This document shows positions 17,392 to 25,359 of a DNA stretch of 64,000 bases, in pieces. A program made the translations under genes and the position numbers. Source of the stretch: Oscillospiraceae bacterium. GTDB taxonomy: Bacteria; Bacillota; Clostridia; Oscillospirales; CAG-272. Position 1 is the first letter of the stretch. Each line of letters starts with the position of its first letter. The notes below the pieces were generated by a model that did no database searches, had not been told where the DNA came from, and saw only the letters and a program-made list of their open reading frames with translations. Location of the stretch: assembly GCA_015063625.1 (NCBI GenBank), contig SVTT01000001.1, positions 124,001-188,000 of the forward strand. Reading direction: 5' to 3'.

Positions 17392-17898
17392 ATGGAATTT
17401 GATATTTTAGAGTTGAAGAACCATGTGATCGATTTTTTAACCAACCGCGTTCTTCTTTGCGCGATTATCTCATGGTTTTTGGCACAGTTCATCAAACTGT
17501 TTACCTCGCCCAAGCACAGGGAAAAAATGTCGTTCACGGGATTTGTAGTGGGCAGCGGCGGTATGCCGAGCTCACACTCTGCAGTGGTATGTGCCACCTG
17601 CTTCTCGTGCGGTATTCTTTACGGCTTTGACACGGCACTCTTTGCCATTTCAGCGGTGCTTGCCGTGGTGGTCATGCGTGATGCCGCAGGCGTGAGAAGA
17701 GAATCGGGCAAGCAGGCGGCGGTCATCAATCAGATGTCTCGTGAGCTGAGCACCAGACGCAAAAATTTCACCGAGGTCACCCTCTCGGAGCTGTTGGGAC
17801 ACACCCCCCTGCAGGTTCTGTTCGGCGCACTTCTCGGTCTTGCCATGGCATTCTTCTGTCAGTGCTGGCTCTTCCGCATCATTTTCCCGGCGTTCTGA
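17392..17898 (+). CDS. Divergent PAP2 family membrane protein (DUF212/YuiD-type)
   Basis: 168 residues, four or so hydrophobic segments. The family signature is SGGMPSSHSAVVCA plus VVVMRDAAGVRRESGKQA and SELLGHTPLQVLFGALLG. It belongs to the acid-phosphatase-related PAP2 branch; substrates are unknown, but location next to ispA suggests a polyprenyl-phosphate or lipid-phosphate role (inference). ATG 17392 has AGAAGG at good spacing; a GTG at 17383 in the ispA stop region is also possible. Confidence 0.9.
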   Translation: MEFDILELKNHVIDFLTNRVLLCAIISWFLAQFIKLFTSPKHREKMSFTGFVVGSGGMPSSHSAVVCATCFSCGILYGFDTALFAISAVLAVVVMRDAAGVRRESGKQAAVINQMSRELSTRRKNFTEVTLSELLGHTPLQVLFGALLGLAMAFFCQCWLFRIIFPAF

Positions 17899-17899
17899 T

Positions 17900-18682
17900 A
17901 TGAGACTTGATCTCTATCTTGCCGAGAAAGGGTATGCCGCCTCCCGTGCCCTTGCAAAGCGCTTGATCGAATCTGGCGCGGTCACAGTGGACGGCGATAC
18001 GGTCAAAAAGCCCGCCACCGATGTCGGGGGCGATTCCTTGATAACGGTGTGTCAGCCCGAGTTTGTGGGCAGAGGGGGAGAGAAGCTCTCAGCCGCGCTT
18101 CGCCTGTTCCGTGTGGACGTCAAGGGGCTTCGCGCGCTTGATATCGGCGCTTCTACCGGCGGCTTTACCGACTGTCTTCTTCAGAATGGTGCGGCACACG
18201 TGGTTGCGGTGGACGCAGGCTCGGGGCAGCTGCACGAAAGTCTTTGCCGCGATCCGCGCGTGACCAATATCGAGAAGTATAATGCACGTTATCTCAAACG
18301 CGAGGACGTCGGTATCGCAGAGCTGGCGGTAATGGACGTTTCCTTCATCTCGCAGACCTACATTCTGCCCGTCATTCCTACCGTTCTGGTTGAGGGTGGC
18401 TTGCTCATCTCTCTTATCAAGCCCCAGTTCGAGGCGGGTCGCGGTGCACTGGATAAGCACGGACTCGTCAAGAAGGATAAGGATCGCATATTCGCTGTCA
18501 GTCGGGTGCTTGCGGCGGCAGGGAGCGCACATTTGCGCTGCGAGGGGCTTGCTCCCTCTCCCATTAAGGGAGGGGAAGGAAACGAGGAGTATCTTGCCCT
18601 TTTCCGTCATGATCCGACCTGCACCGAAAATGCGGGCGTGACGATTGAAAATACTGTTATTAAAAAGGCGGTGATAACATGA
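17900..18682 (+). CDS. tlyA: TlyA family rRNA 2'-O-methyltransferase
   Basis: S4-domain plus FtsJ-like methyltransferase; TlyA of mycobacteria methylates 16S and 23S rRNA and affects capreomycin sensitivity. 260 residues. N-terminal S4 domain RLDLYLAEKGYAASRALAKR (residues 2-21), then VGRGGEKLSAAL, the SAM loop DIGASTGGFTDCLLQNGA, VMDVSFIS and LIKPQFEAGRG. ATG 17900 comes one base after the PAP2 stop. The Bacillus homologue YqxC lies in the same neighbourhood (ispA...argR-recN), which supports the call. Confidence 0.93.
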   Translation: MRLDLYLAEKGYAASRALAKRLIESGAVTVDGDTVKKPATDVGGDSLITVCQPEFVGRGGEKLSAALRLFRVDVKGLRALDIGASTGGFTDCLLQNGAAHVVAVDAGSGQLHESLCRDPRVTNIEKYNARYLKREDVGIAELAVMDVSFISQTYILPVIPTVLVEGGLLISLIKPQFEAGRGALDKHGLVKKDKDRIFAVSRVLAAAGSAHLRCEGLAPSPIKGGEGNEEYLALFRHDPTCTENAGVTIENTVIKKAVIT

Positions 18683-19551
18683 AACGCATAGCGATCATCA
18701 CCAATTTCAATATTTATGACAAGGCAAATGCCGCGCTTGAGGTTGCAGAGGAGCTGCTCAACTACGATGCGCATATTTTGCTTGCCACCGTCAATAAGGA
18801 TCGCATTTTCCGCATGCACAGGAACAAAAAGGAATATGAGTATCTTCCGCTTGATGAGCTTTACGCAAAGGCGGATATCATCATTGTCCTTGGCGGTGAC
18901 GGCTCCTTGCTGGATTCGGCTCGTCGTGCCGCACCCCACGGTAAGCCCCTCCTTGGCATCAATATGGGCAGACTTGGCTATATGACCGAGCTTGAAATGA
19001 CCGATCTTGCCGCGCTTGGCAAGCTTTTTTCAGGGGAATACGATCTGGACGAGCGCTCAATGCTCTCGGTCGAGGTCCACTCTCAAGGCGGTGGCCTGCG
19101 GGCAGAGTCCTATGCACTCAATGATGCCGTCATCTCCAACGGCTCGATCTCGCGCATCGTTGATCTTGAGCTGCACGAGGGCGGTGAGCGCATCTCCTCC
19201 TATCGCGCCGACGGTCTGATCGTTTCCACCCCCACGGGATCAACGGCATATTCGATGTCTGCGGGCGGTCCCATCGTAGATCCCCATCTCGCCTGCATTT
19301 GCGTTACACCGGTTTGCCCCCACTCGCTTTCCGCCAGACCCGTCGTATTCCGTGATGATGCGGTGATCGAGATCAAAAATACCTGTCAGCGAGAGAAGAT
19401 GCTTTACTTAACGGTGGACGGACGCATGAACTTTGAGATCTATCGGGGTGATTGCGTCAAGATCACAAAATCCGCCATGACCACGTCGCTGATCCGCTTG
19501 CACAAGGGCGGATTTTATACCAGACTCCAACAAAAAATGAACCGTAAATAA
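18679..19551 (+). CDS. nadK: NAD kinase
   Basis: Phosphorylates NAD to NADP. 290 residues with the GGDGS loop (IIVLGGDGSLLDSAR), LLGINMGRLGYMTEL, the ALNDAVISNGSISRIV region (usually NExxI), and TPTGSTAYSMSAGGPIVDP followed by TPVCPHSLSARPVV. Overlaps tlyA by four bases. Confidence 0.96.
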   Translation: MKRIAIITNFNIYDKANAALEVAEELLNYDAHILLATVNKDRIFRMHRNKKEYEYLPLDELYAKADIIIVLGGDGSLLDSARRAAPHGKPLLGINMGRLGYMTELEMTDLAALGKLFSGEYDLDERSMLSVEVHSQGGGLRAESYALNDAVISNGSISRIVDLELHEGGERISSYRADGLIVSTPTGSTAYSMSAGGPIVDPHLACICVTPVCPHSLSARPVVFRDDAVIEIKNTCQREKMLYLTVDGRMNFEIYRGDCVKITKSAMTTSLIRLHKGGFYTRLQQKMNRK

Positions 19552-19562
19552 GGGGTGAGGAC

Positions 19563-20018
19563 ATGAAAACCAACAGACAGAAGAAGATCCTTGAGATCGT
19601 CAATCGCTTTCACGTTGAAACGCAGGATGACTTGATCGATCGCTTGATGATGGAGGGCTATACCGTCACGCAGGCAACCGTATCCCGTGATATCCGCGAG
19701 CTGCAGCTGACCAAGGTTCTGACGGGCAAGGGCAGCTATCGCTATGTTGCTCCCAAGAAGGAGGACATGGTTGCGGGACTCAAGTTCAATGCCGCCTTGG
19801 TCGATTCGATCACCAGCGTGGAGTATGCCATGAATATGATCGTGATCAAGACCTATCCCGGTCTTGCCCAGGCAGTTGCCGCAGGCGTGGATAATCTCTC
19901 CATCGCCGAGGTGCTGGGCTGCGTGGCGGGGGACGATACCATCATGATCGTCACGCGCAACGAGGCATCTGCCAAAAGCATCAGTGAGCGCATCCGCGTG
20001 ATGATGAAGGCAGGTTAA
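19563..20018 (+). CDS. argR: Arginine repressor ArgR/AhrC
   Basis: Hexameric regulator of arginine synthesis and breakdown genes. 151 residues: N-terminal winged helix (QKKILEIVNRFHVETQDDL, TVTQATVSRDIRELQLTKV) and C-terminal arginine-binding domain ending GCVAGDDTIMIVTRN. AGGGGTGAGG precedes ATG. Located before recN as in Bacillus. Confidence 0.96.
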   Translation: MKTNRQKKILEIVNRFHVETQDDLIDRLMMEGYTVTQATVSRDIRELQLTKVLTGKGSYRYVAPKKEDMVAGLKFNAALVDSITSVEYAMNMIVIKTYPGLAQAVAAGVDNLSIAEVLGCVAGDDTIMIVTRNEASAKSISERIRVMMKAG

Positions 20019-20023
20019 TTGCC

Positions 20024-21694
20024 ATGCTGAATTCCTTGCACATTGAGAATATGGCGGTCATTGCCTCTCTTGATGTGGATCTTACGCAGGGGCTTTGCGC
20101 CGTAACGGGTGAAACCGGATCGGGAAAATCGGTGATGATCGACTGTATTCTGTTCCTGCTTGGTGGTAAGCCCTCCCGCGATCTGCTGCGAAGCGGCACG
20201 GAGAAAGGGCTGGTCAGCGCGCTGTTTACCGATGTGGGCAGTGAATGTCTTGCTTATCTTGAGGAGATCGGTCTTGACGGAGAAGGAGAGATCCTTCTTC
20301 AGCGCACGCTTTCGGCGGATGGAAAAACGCAGGCGCGCTTTAACGGCAGAGTGATCCCGCAGGCGATTTTGCGTGAGCTGTCTGGGTATCTTGTAAGCGT
20401 TCACGGGCAAAACGATCACCAGCAGCTGATGCAACGAGGGGCGCAGGAGCGCATCCTTGACAAAGCGGCGGAGCTCTCTGAGCTTCTCGCGCGTTACCGT
20501 GCCCGTTACAGTGAACGGAGTGCGGCGCTTTCGGCGCTTGCCGAGCTTGACCGCGACGGTGCCGAAAAGGAACGCCAGCGTGATATTCTCAAATTTCAGA
20601 TCGGTGAGATCGATGCCGCCAAGCTGAAGACAGGCGAGGAGGAGGAGCTCCTCTCCAAGCGCGAACGACTTCGTTACGCCGAGAAGATCACCACCGTTTC
20701 CTCCTTTGTTTACCGTGCGCTTTACGGCAGCGAAAAGGGCGCCTCCTCCTTGCTCGACCGTGCCGCATCGGCGCTTTCGCAGATCGCCTCGGTCGTGTCG
20801 GATGCCGATCATGCCGCGAGGCGCCTTCTTGAGATGCGCTACGAGCTTGAGGATATTGCGAGTACCGTCGAGGCATTCGGAGAAGAGATCGACGGTGACC
20901 CCACCAAGGCGCTTGACCGCGTGGAGGGAAGGCTGGATCTGATCAGCAGTCTCTGTCGCAAGTACGGTGCCGATATCGGTGAGGTACTGGCATTCCGCGA
21001 GAATGCAGCGGCAAAGCTGCATGCGCTGGATCACGGAGAGGAGGAACGGGAGCGTTTGCTCTCGGTGATTGCCGAGCACGAAAGGGAGCTTGCCGTGATG
21101 GCAGATACACTGCACGAGCGACGTGAGAGAGCAGCTGCCGCCCTTGGAAGCGCTGTGAGGGAAGAGCTTGCCTTTTTGGATATGCCCGCAGTCCGCTTTG
21201 AGATCGCTGTGAAAAAAGGGGCTACCCTTACCCCTAACGGATGGGACGACATCTCCTTTTGTATCGCCACCAACCCGGGAGAGCCAATGCTGCCCCTTGC
21301 ACGCATCGCGTCAGGCGGCGAGCTTGCGCGTGTCACACTGGCGATCAAAAGCGTGCTGAATGAGATGGACGGTGTCGGAACCGCTGTCTTTGACGAGGTG
21401 GATACCGGTATTTCGGGAAAGACCTCGCGCAAGATCGGCATCAAGCTTTCCTCGATCGGGAAAGCCACGCAGGTTATCTGCGTCACCCACTCGGCACAGA
21501 TCGCCTCGCTTGCCCATACCCATTATAGGATTGCCAAGCACGAGGAGGCGGGGCGTGCCTTTGCTACCGTAACGCCACTTGACCTTGAGGGGCGCGTTGC
21601 AGAGGTGGCGCGCATTCTCGGCGGTCTGAAGCTGACCGCGGCGCAGCTGACCGCGGCGCGTGAGATGATCGAGGAGGGAGTGGCATACCGATGA
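20024..21694 (+). CDS. recN: DNA repair protein RecN
   Basis: SMC-like ATPase recruited early to double-strand breaks. 556 residues. Walker A GETGSGKSVMIDCI (~29-42), a long coiled coil with a central break, the ABC signature LASGGE-type segment ARIASGGELARVTLAIKSVL, Walker B GTAVFDEVDTGISGKTS and ICVTHSAQIAS. The start ATG 20024 follows argR by five bases. In Bacillus the next genes would be spoIVB and spo0A; here ybaK overlaps the recN end by four bases instead. Confidence 0.96.
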   Translation: MLNSLHIENMAVIASLDVDLTQGLCAVTGETGSGKSVMIDCILFLLGGKPSRDLLRSGTEKGLVSALFTDVGSECLAYLEEIGLDGEGEILLQRTLSADGKTQARFNGRVIPQAILRELSGYLVSVHGQNDHQQLMQRGAQERILDKAAELSELLARYRARYSERSAALSALAELDRDGAEKERQRDILKFQIGEIDAAKLKTGEEEELLSKRERLRYAEKITTVSSFVYRALYGSEKGASSLLDRAASALSQIASVVSDADHAARRLLEMRYELEDIASTVEAFGEEIDGDPTKALDRVEGRLDLISSLCRKYGADIGEVLAFRENAAAKLHALDHGEEERERLLSVIAEHERELAVMADTLHERRERAAAALGSAVREELAFLDMPAVRFEIAVKKGATLTPNGWDDISFCIATNPGEPMLPLARIASGGELARVTLAIKSVLNEMDGVGTAVFDEVDTGISGKTSRKIGIKLSSIGKATQVICVTHSAQIASLAHTHYRIAKHEEAGRAFATVTPLDLEGRVAEVARILGGLKLTAAQLTAAREMIEEGVAYR

Positions 21695-22164
21695 AAAATA
21701 AAACCAACGCCATGCGAATGCTGGACGCTGCAGGCATCTCCTACCGTGTGATGGAGTATACCGTAGATGAAAACGACCTGTCGGGCTCTCATATTGCCGA
21801 TGAGATCGGCATGGCACACGAGCAGGTTTTCAAAACGCTGGTCGCCAAGGGAGATAAGACGGGGCACGTGGTCTTTTGTATTCCTGTGGATCTTGAGATC
21901 GATCTGAAGAAGGCGGCACGGGTCACGGGAAATAAGCGCATTGAGATGGTCCACGTCAAGGATCTGCTTGCTTTGACGGGATATATCCGCGGCGGCTGCT
22001 CACCCATTGGCATGAAAAAGAAATTTCCAACCTATATCGACGCCTCGGCGTGCGAGCATGACAGGATCACTGTCAGCGCGGGCGTGCGCGGCGCACAGCT
22101 TTTACTGGATACGGACAAGCTGATCGGCTTCGTGAATGCCGTTTGCGAGAATTTCACGGTTTAA
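21691..22164 (+). CDS. ybaK: Cys-tRNA(Pro)/Cys-tRNA(Cys) deacylase YbaK/EbsC
   Basis: Editing protein that hydrolyses mischarged Cys-tRNA-Pro. 157 residues with the YbaK core: NAMRMLDAAGISYRVMEY, VFKTLVAKGDKTGHVVFC, the conserved lysine context DLKKAARVTGNKRIEM, and GYIRGGCSPIGMKKKFPT. Overlaps recN by four bases. Probably the last gene before the separate glyQS promoter. Confidence 0.94.
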   Translation: MKNKTNAMRMLDAAGISYRVMEYTVDENDLSGSHIADEIGMAHEQVFKTLVAKGDKTGHVVFCIPVDLEIDLKKAARVTGNKRIEMVHVKDLLALTGYIRGGCSPIGMKKKFPTYIDASACEHDRITVSAGVRGAQLLLDTDKLIGFVNAVCENFTV

Positions 22165-22176
22165 TTAACACAGGGC

Positions 22177-22206
22177 TTGACAATCCCCCCCACGGAATAG
22201 TAAAAT
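22177..22206 (+). promoter_or_regulatory. Promoter of glyQS
   Basis: TTGACA (22177-22182), 18-base spacer with a C run, TAAAAT (22201-22206), just downstream of the ybaK stop. The leader of under 40 bases is too short for a T box. Confidence 0.75.
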
Positions 22207-22243
22207 AGTACCATATTTATTTTTAGTTATACAGGAGCACATC

Positions 22244-23659
22244 ATGAACAATCTGGAAAAAACAATGGAAAAAATCGTTGCCCTATGCAAGAACCGCGGC
22301 TTTATTTTTCCCGGCTCGGAGATCTACGGCGGTCTTGCAAACTCTTGGGATTACGGCCCTCTCGGCGTTGAATTTAAAAACAACGTCAAGCGCGCTTGGT
22401 GGAAAAAATTCGTGCAGGAGAGCCGCTATAACGTCGGTCTTGACAGTGCGATCATCATGAACCCCGAGGCATGGGTGGCATCGGGTCACGTGGGCGGCTT
22501 TTCCGACCCCTTAATGGATTGCAAGAGCTGCAAGGCACGTCACCGCGCCGATAAGCTGATCGAGGAATATGCCTTCGAAAACGGGCTTTCCGACAATCCC
22601 GCAGGCTGGAGCTTTGAGGAAATGGCGGCTTATATTGAGGAAAAGGGGATCGCCTGCCCTCAGTGTGGCGGCAAGGACTTTACCTCGATCAAAAAGTTCA
22701 ATCTGATGTTCAAGACCTTCGTCGGTGTCACCGAGGACAGCGCGAGCACCGTATATCTGCGTCCCGAGACCGCACAGGGCATTTTCGTCAATTTCCCTGC
22801 GATCCAGCGCTCCACGCGCCGCAAGCTGCCCTTTGGCGTATGCCAGGTCGGCAAGTCCTTCCGTAACGAGATCACGCCCGGAAACTTTACCTTCCGCACC
22901 CGTGAGTTTGAGCAGATGGAGCTGGAGTTCTTCTGCAAGCCCGGCACCGATCTTGAGTGGTTTGCCTATTGGAAGGATTACTGCAAGCAGTTCCTGCTCA
23001 CACTCGGTATGAGAGAGGAAAATCTGCGTCTGCGCGACCATGAGAAGGAGGAGCTTGCCTTCTATTCCAAGGCAACCACCGACTTTGAGTTCCTGTTCCC
23101 GTTCGGCTGGGGCGAGCTTTGGGGTATTGCCGACCGCACCGATTATGACCTTTCCCAGCATGCGGAGCACAGCGGCAAGGACATGACCTATTTCGACCCC
23201 GAAACCAACGAGCGCTACGTGCCTTATGTCGTCGAGCCCTCGCTGGGTGCTGACCGTGTGGCGCTGGCATTCCTGATCGACGCCTATGACGAAGAGGTGA
23301 TCGATGCGGAGAAGAACGATACTCGCGTGGTTCTGCATCTCCATCCCGCACTCGCTCCCTACAAGGTTGCCGTTCTGCCTCTTTCCAAAAAGCTTGCTCC
23401 CAAGGCACTGGAGATCTATGACGAGCTTGCCAAGTATTTCGCCGTTGACTATGATGAAACCGGATCGATCGGTAAGCGTTACCGCCGCGAGGATGAGATC
23501 GGCACGCCTCTTTGCGTAACCGTCGACTTTGAAACGGTGGGAGATGCCGAAAAGCCTGCCGACAACTGCGTCACGGTCCGTGACCGCGACACCATGGAGC
23601 AGGTGCGCATCCCGATCGCTGAGCTGAAATCCTATATCGAGTCCCGTATTGCCTACTGA
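22244..23659 (+). CDS. glyQS: Glycyl-tRNA synthetase (homodimeric alpha2 type)
   Basis: Class II synthetase that charges tRNA-Gly. 471 residues, the alpha2 form as in Bacillus-lineage and archaeal relatives, not the split glyQ/glyS form. Features: [15 protein letters not shown]-like opening ([19 protein letters not shown]), four zinc-type cysteines (CKSCKARH and CPQCGG), motif 2 region [20 protein letters not shown], and motif 3 [15 protein letters not shown], then the anticodon-binding domain. CAGGAG precedes the ATG. First gene of a transcript that continues into the kinase/PqqD/peptidase trio. Confidence 0.97.
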   Translation: MNNLEKTMEKIVALCKNRGFIFPGSEIYGGLANSWDYGPLGVEFKNNVKRAWWKKFVQESRYNVGLDSAIIMNPEAWVASGHVGGFSDPLMDCKSCKARHRADKLIEEYAFENGLSDNPAGWSFEEMAAYIEEKGIACPQCGGKDFTSIKKFNLMFKTFVGVTEDSASTVYLRPETAQGIFVNFPAIQRSTRRKLPFGVCQVGKSFRNEITPGNFTFRTREFEQMELEFFCKPGTDLEWFAYWKDYCKQFLLTLGMREENLRLRDHEKEELAFYSKATTDFEFLFPFGWGELWGIADRTDYDLSQHAEHSGKDMTYFDPETNERYVPYVVEPSLGADRVALAFLIDAYDEEVIDAEKNDTRVVLHLHPALAPYKVAVLPLSKKLAPKALEIYDELAKYFAVDYDETGSIGKRYRREDEIGTPLCVTVDFETVGDAEKPADNCVTVRDRDTMEQVRIPIAELKSYIESRIAY

Positions 23660-23681
23660 TTTTAACGTGTGAGGTGTTGCC

Positions 23682-24395
23682 GTGCTTCAGATACGAGTTG
23701 CAGAACTGAATATTGAGATCGACAATGCATATCCGTACCTGGCGCGGCAATGCCGTGACTATCTCGCCACCTTCGAACGCGCCGATATCACCGTAAGGGT
23801 CACACCGGAGGAGATCGAGGAGGAAGGGAGAGTCAACCCCTATTCGCTCTCGCCCGACTATCTCGAGTCGGTGTGTGCCTATCGGCAGATCGCGTTTCAG
23901 CTTCCTCTGTTCGGGGCGATCGTATTTCACGCATCGGTGGTGGAGTGTGACGGAAGGGCGTACGCCTTTGCCGCGCACAGCGGAACGGGCAAATCCACGC
24001 ACACAAGGCTTTGGTTGAGGGTGTTTGGAGATCGTGCCCGTGTGATCAACGGTGACAAGCCGATCTTTCGCTTGACCGAACAAGGGTGGCGTGCATACGG
24101 CACCCCCTGGTGCGGCAAAGAAAAATGGGGAGAAAATGCTTCTTCCCCTTTGGCAGCGCTTTGCTTTTTGGAGCGCTCTCCTCGAAATCGTATAGCCCCC
24201 ATCGGCAATGACGAGGCGGTCAACCGCCTGTTCGGTCAGGTCCTGATGCCGAGCGAGCCCGAAACTGCTGACCGCTTTTTCGCCCTGCTCGATGATCTTA
24301 TTCAAAACACCCCCGCATATCTGCTTGGCTGCAATATGGAGCCCGAAGCGGCAGAGGTTGCGTTGGCGGGGATGCAAAAAGGAGAAACAATATGA
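23682..24395 (+). CDS. HPr kinase-like protein of the PqqD-associated type
   Basis: 237-residue P-loop protein related to the C-terminal domain of HPr kinase (HprK), the type found with PqqD or lasso-peptide modification genes. VFHASVV (His83) lies where HprK has its HG, followed by the P-loop AAHSGTGKSTHTRLW (Ser100-Thr106), INGDKPIFR, TPWCGKEKWGENA, PLAALCFLE and LFGQVL. It lacks the N-terminal HprK regulatory domain, and no ptsH is next to it. GTG start at 23682 is preceded by GTGAGGTG, 22 bases after glyQS. It overlaps the PqqD-like gene by four bases. Relatives phosphorylate the C-terminal Ser of lasso peptides; the substrate here is unknown. Confidence 0.8.
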   Translation: MLQIRVAELNIEIDNAYPYLARQCRDYLATFERADITVRVTPEEIEEEGRVNPYSLSPDYLESVCAYRQIAFQLPLFGAIVFHASVVECDGRAYAFAAHSGTGKSTHTRLWLRVFGDRARVINGDKPIFRLTEQGWRAYGTPWCGKEKWGENASSPLAALCFLERSPRNRIAPIGNDEAVNRLFGQVLMPSEPETADRFFALLDDLIQNTPAYLLGCNMEPEAAEVALAGMQKGETI

Positions 24396-24658
24396 TCCGC
24401 ACGAAACATTTTATCAAACGCAAGATCGGCACGCAGTTTGTCATCGCCGCAGTCGGAGAAGCAAGCAAGACCTTTAACGGTGTGATCTCGATCAATGCAA
24501 CGGGTGCATTTATCTGGGATCAGCTGGAGAAGAATATGACCATGGATGAGCTGGTGAGCGCTATGACCGAATATTATGACGTGGATAGTGCCACCGCAAG
24601 AGAGCATGCCACTGCCTTCGTTGATCGCCTGAAGGAGGTTGGCGCGATTGCAGAATGA
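24392..24658 (+). CDS. PqqD family protein (RiPP recognition element-like)
   Basis: 88-residue PqqD-fold protein. The pattern is RKIGTQFVIAAVGEAS, FNGVISINATGAFIWDQLE, MTMDELVSAMTEYYDVD and FVDRLKEVGAI, which match the PqqD beta-strand/winged-helix layout. PqqD proteins bind leader peptides of ribosomal peptides for modifying enzymes. Here no radical SAM enzyme and no precursor gene is seen, only the kinase before and the S26-type peptidase after. Start ATG 24392 overlaps the kinase stop (ATGA). Confidence 0.85.
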   Translation: MIRTKHFIKRKIGTQFVIAAVGEASKTFNGVISINATGAFIWDQLEKNMTMDELVSAMTEYYDVDSATAREHATAFVDRLKEVGAIAE

Positions 24659-25115
24659 AATGACCATGGAGGAAATCTATCCGCTTCTCCTTGAGGTGGT
24701 TGAAAGCGGAGGAGAATTCCGTCTGTATCCTCGGGGCACGAGCATGCTTCCCATGCTGCGAGAGGGAATCGATTCGGTGCTGCTTGCCAAACCCCTGACG
24801 CTTTCTCCCCTGGATATCTGCCTTTACCGCCGCGAAAACGGACAGTTTGTGTTGCACCGCCTGATGCATTTCGACGAGGCGGGTGATCCCGTTTTCTGCG
24901 GTGATAATCAGCTTGCGCCGGAATACGGCATCAAAAGGGAGCAGATCATTGCAAAGGTCACCTCCTATTATCGCGGAGATGAGCACGTTCTGACTGATTC
25001 TCCCAAATACCTTTCCTATCTGAGGCGTCATTGCAATCTGCGTTACCGCAAGCTCTATTTTCTTCCGCGCCGCATCAAGGGGCGCATCAAGCGCATTCTT
25101 TCAAAACAACGGTAA
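24648..25115 (+). CDS. S24/S26 peptidase-like protein (signal peptidase fold, no membrane anchor)
   Basis: 155-residue protein with an S26-like core: LYPRGTSMLPMLREG (Ser32 as candidate nucleophile), VLHRLM (His70) and FCGDNQLAP (Asp86). The Ser-His-Asp layout is that of the SipW/ER type, which uses His rather than Lys. No signal or membrane segment is seen, so it should be cytoplasmic. The last ~35 residues are strongly basic (RYRKLYFLPRRIKGRIKRI), maybe RNA-, DNA- or membrane-binding. TTG 24648 lies 9 bases after AAGGAGG; ATG 24660 or 24666 are alternatives. It overlaps the pqqD stop region. Confidence 0.78.
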   Translation: MQNEMTMEEIYPLLLEVVESGGEFRLYPRGTSMLPMLREGIDSVLLAKPLTLSPLDICLYRRENGQFVLHRLMHFDEAGDPVFCGDNQLAPEYGIKREQIIAKVTSYYRGDEHVLTDSPKYLSYLRRHCNLRYRKLYFLPRRIKGRIKRILSKQR

Positions 25116-25116
25116 A

Positions 25117-25159
25117 AAAAGCACACCGCCGCGCCAGACAGGCGCGGCGGTGTGCTTTT
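25117..25159. terminator. Bidirectional terminator
   Basis: 19-bp perfect stem (25117-25135 with 25141-25159), loop AGACA, with an A run on the left and TTTT on the right. It ends the glyQS-peptidase transcript and, on the other strand, the parC transcript. Confidence 0.92.
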
Positions 25160-25163
25160 GGCT

Positions 25164-25346
25164 TCAGAGCAGGTCGGGAACAGAGAATTCGATGGCGGCA
25201 TCGGCGCTCTGCTTTTCCTCCTCTTTTTCGCTTCTTGCGTTCTCTACGATCATGTAAACGGTGAAGTACGCAATGCTGACGACCATCAGAACCGAGAGTA
25301 CGATGGCAAGAATTTGGGTAGCGAGCTTTTTGGTAGACTTTTTCAT
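25164..25346 (-). CDS. Small single-span membrane protein
   Basis: 60 residues. A basic N-terminus (KKSTKKLA) leads into one membrane span (about 10-33, ILAIVLSVLMVVSIAYFTVYMI), then an acidic, lysine-rich tail (RSEKEEEKQSADAA). By the positive-inside rule the tail is outside. GAGGT precedes the ATG on the minus strand. Last gene of the minus-strand operon. Function not recognised; the reading is supported by its start site and by the terminator just after it. Confidence 0.75.
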   Translation of the reverse strand: MKKSTKKLATQILAIVLSVLMVVSIAYFTVYMIVENARSEKEEEKQSADAAIEFSVPDLL

Positions 25347-25359
25347 AATTTACCTCACA

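Noticed and set aside
22165-22243. T-box riboswitch ahead of glyQS
   Set aside because: The leader is under 40 bases after the promoter and has none of the T-box sequence.
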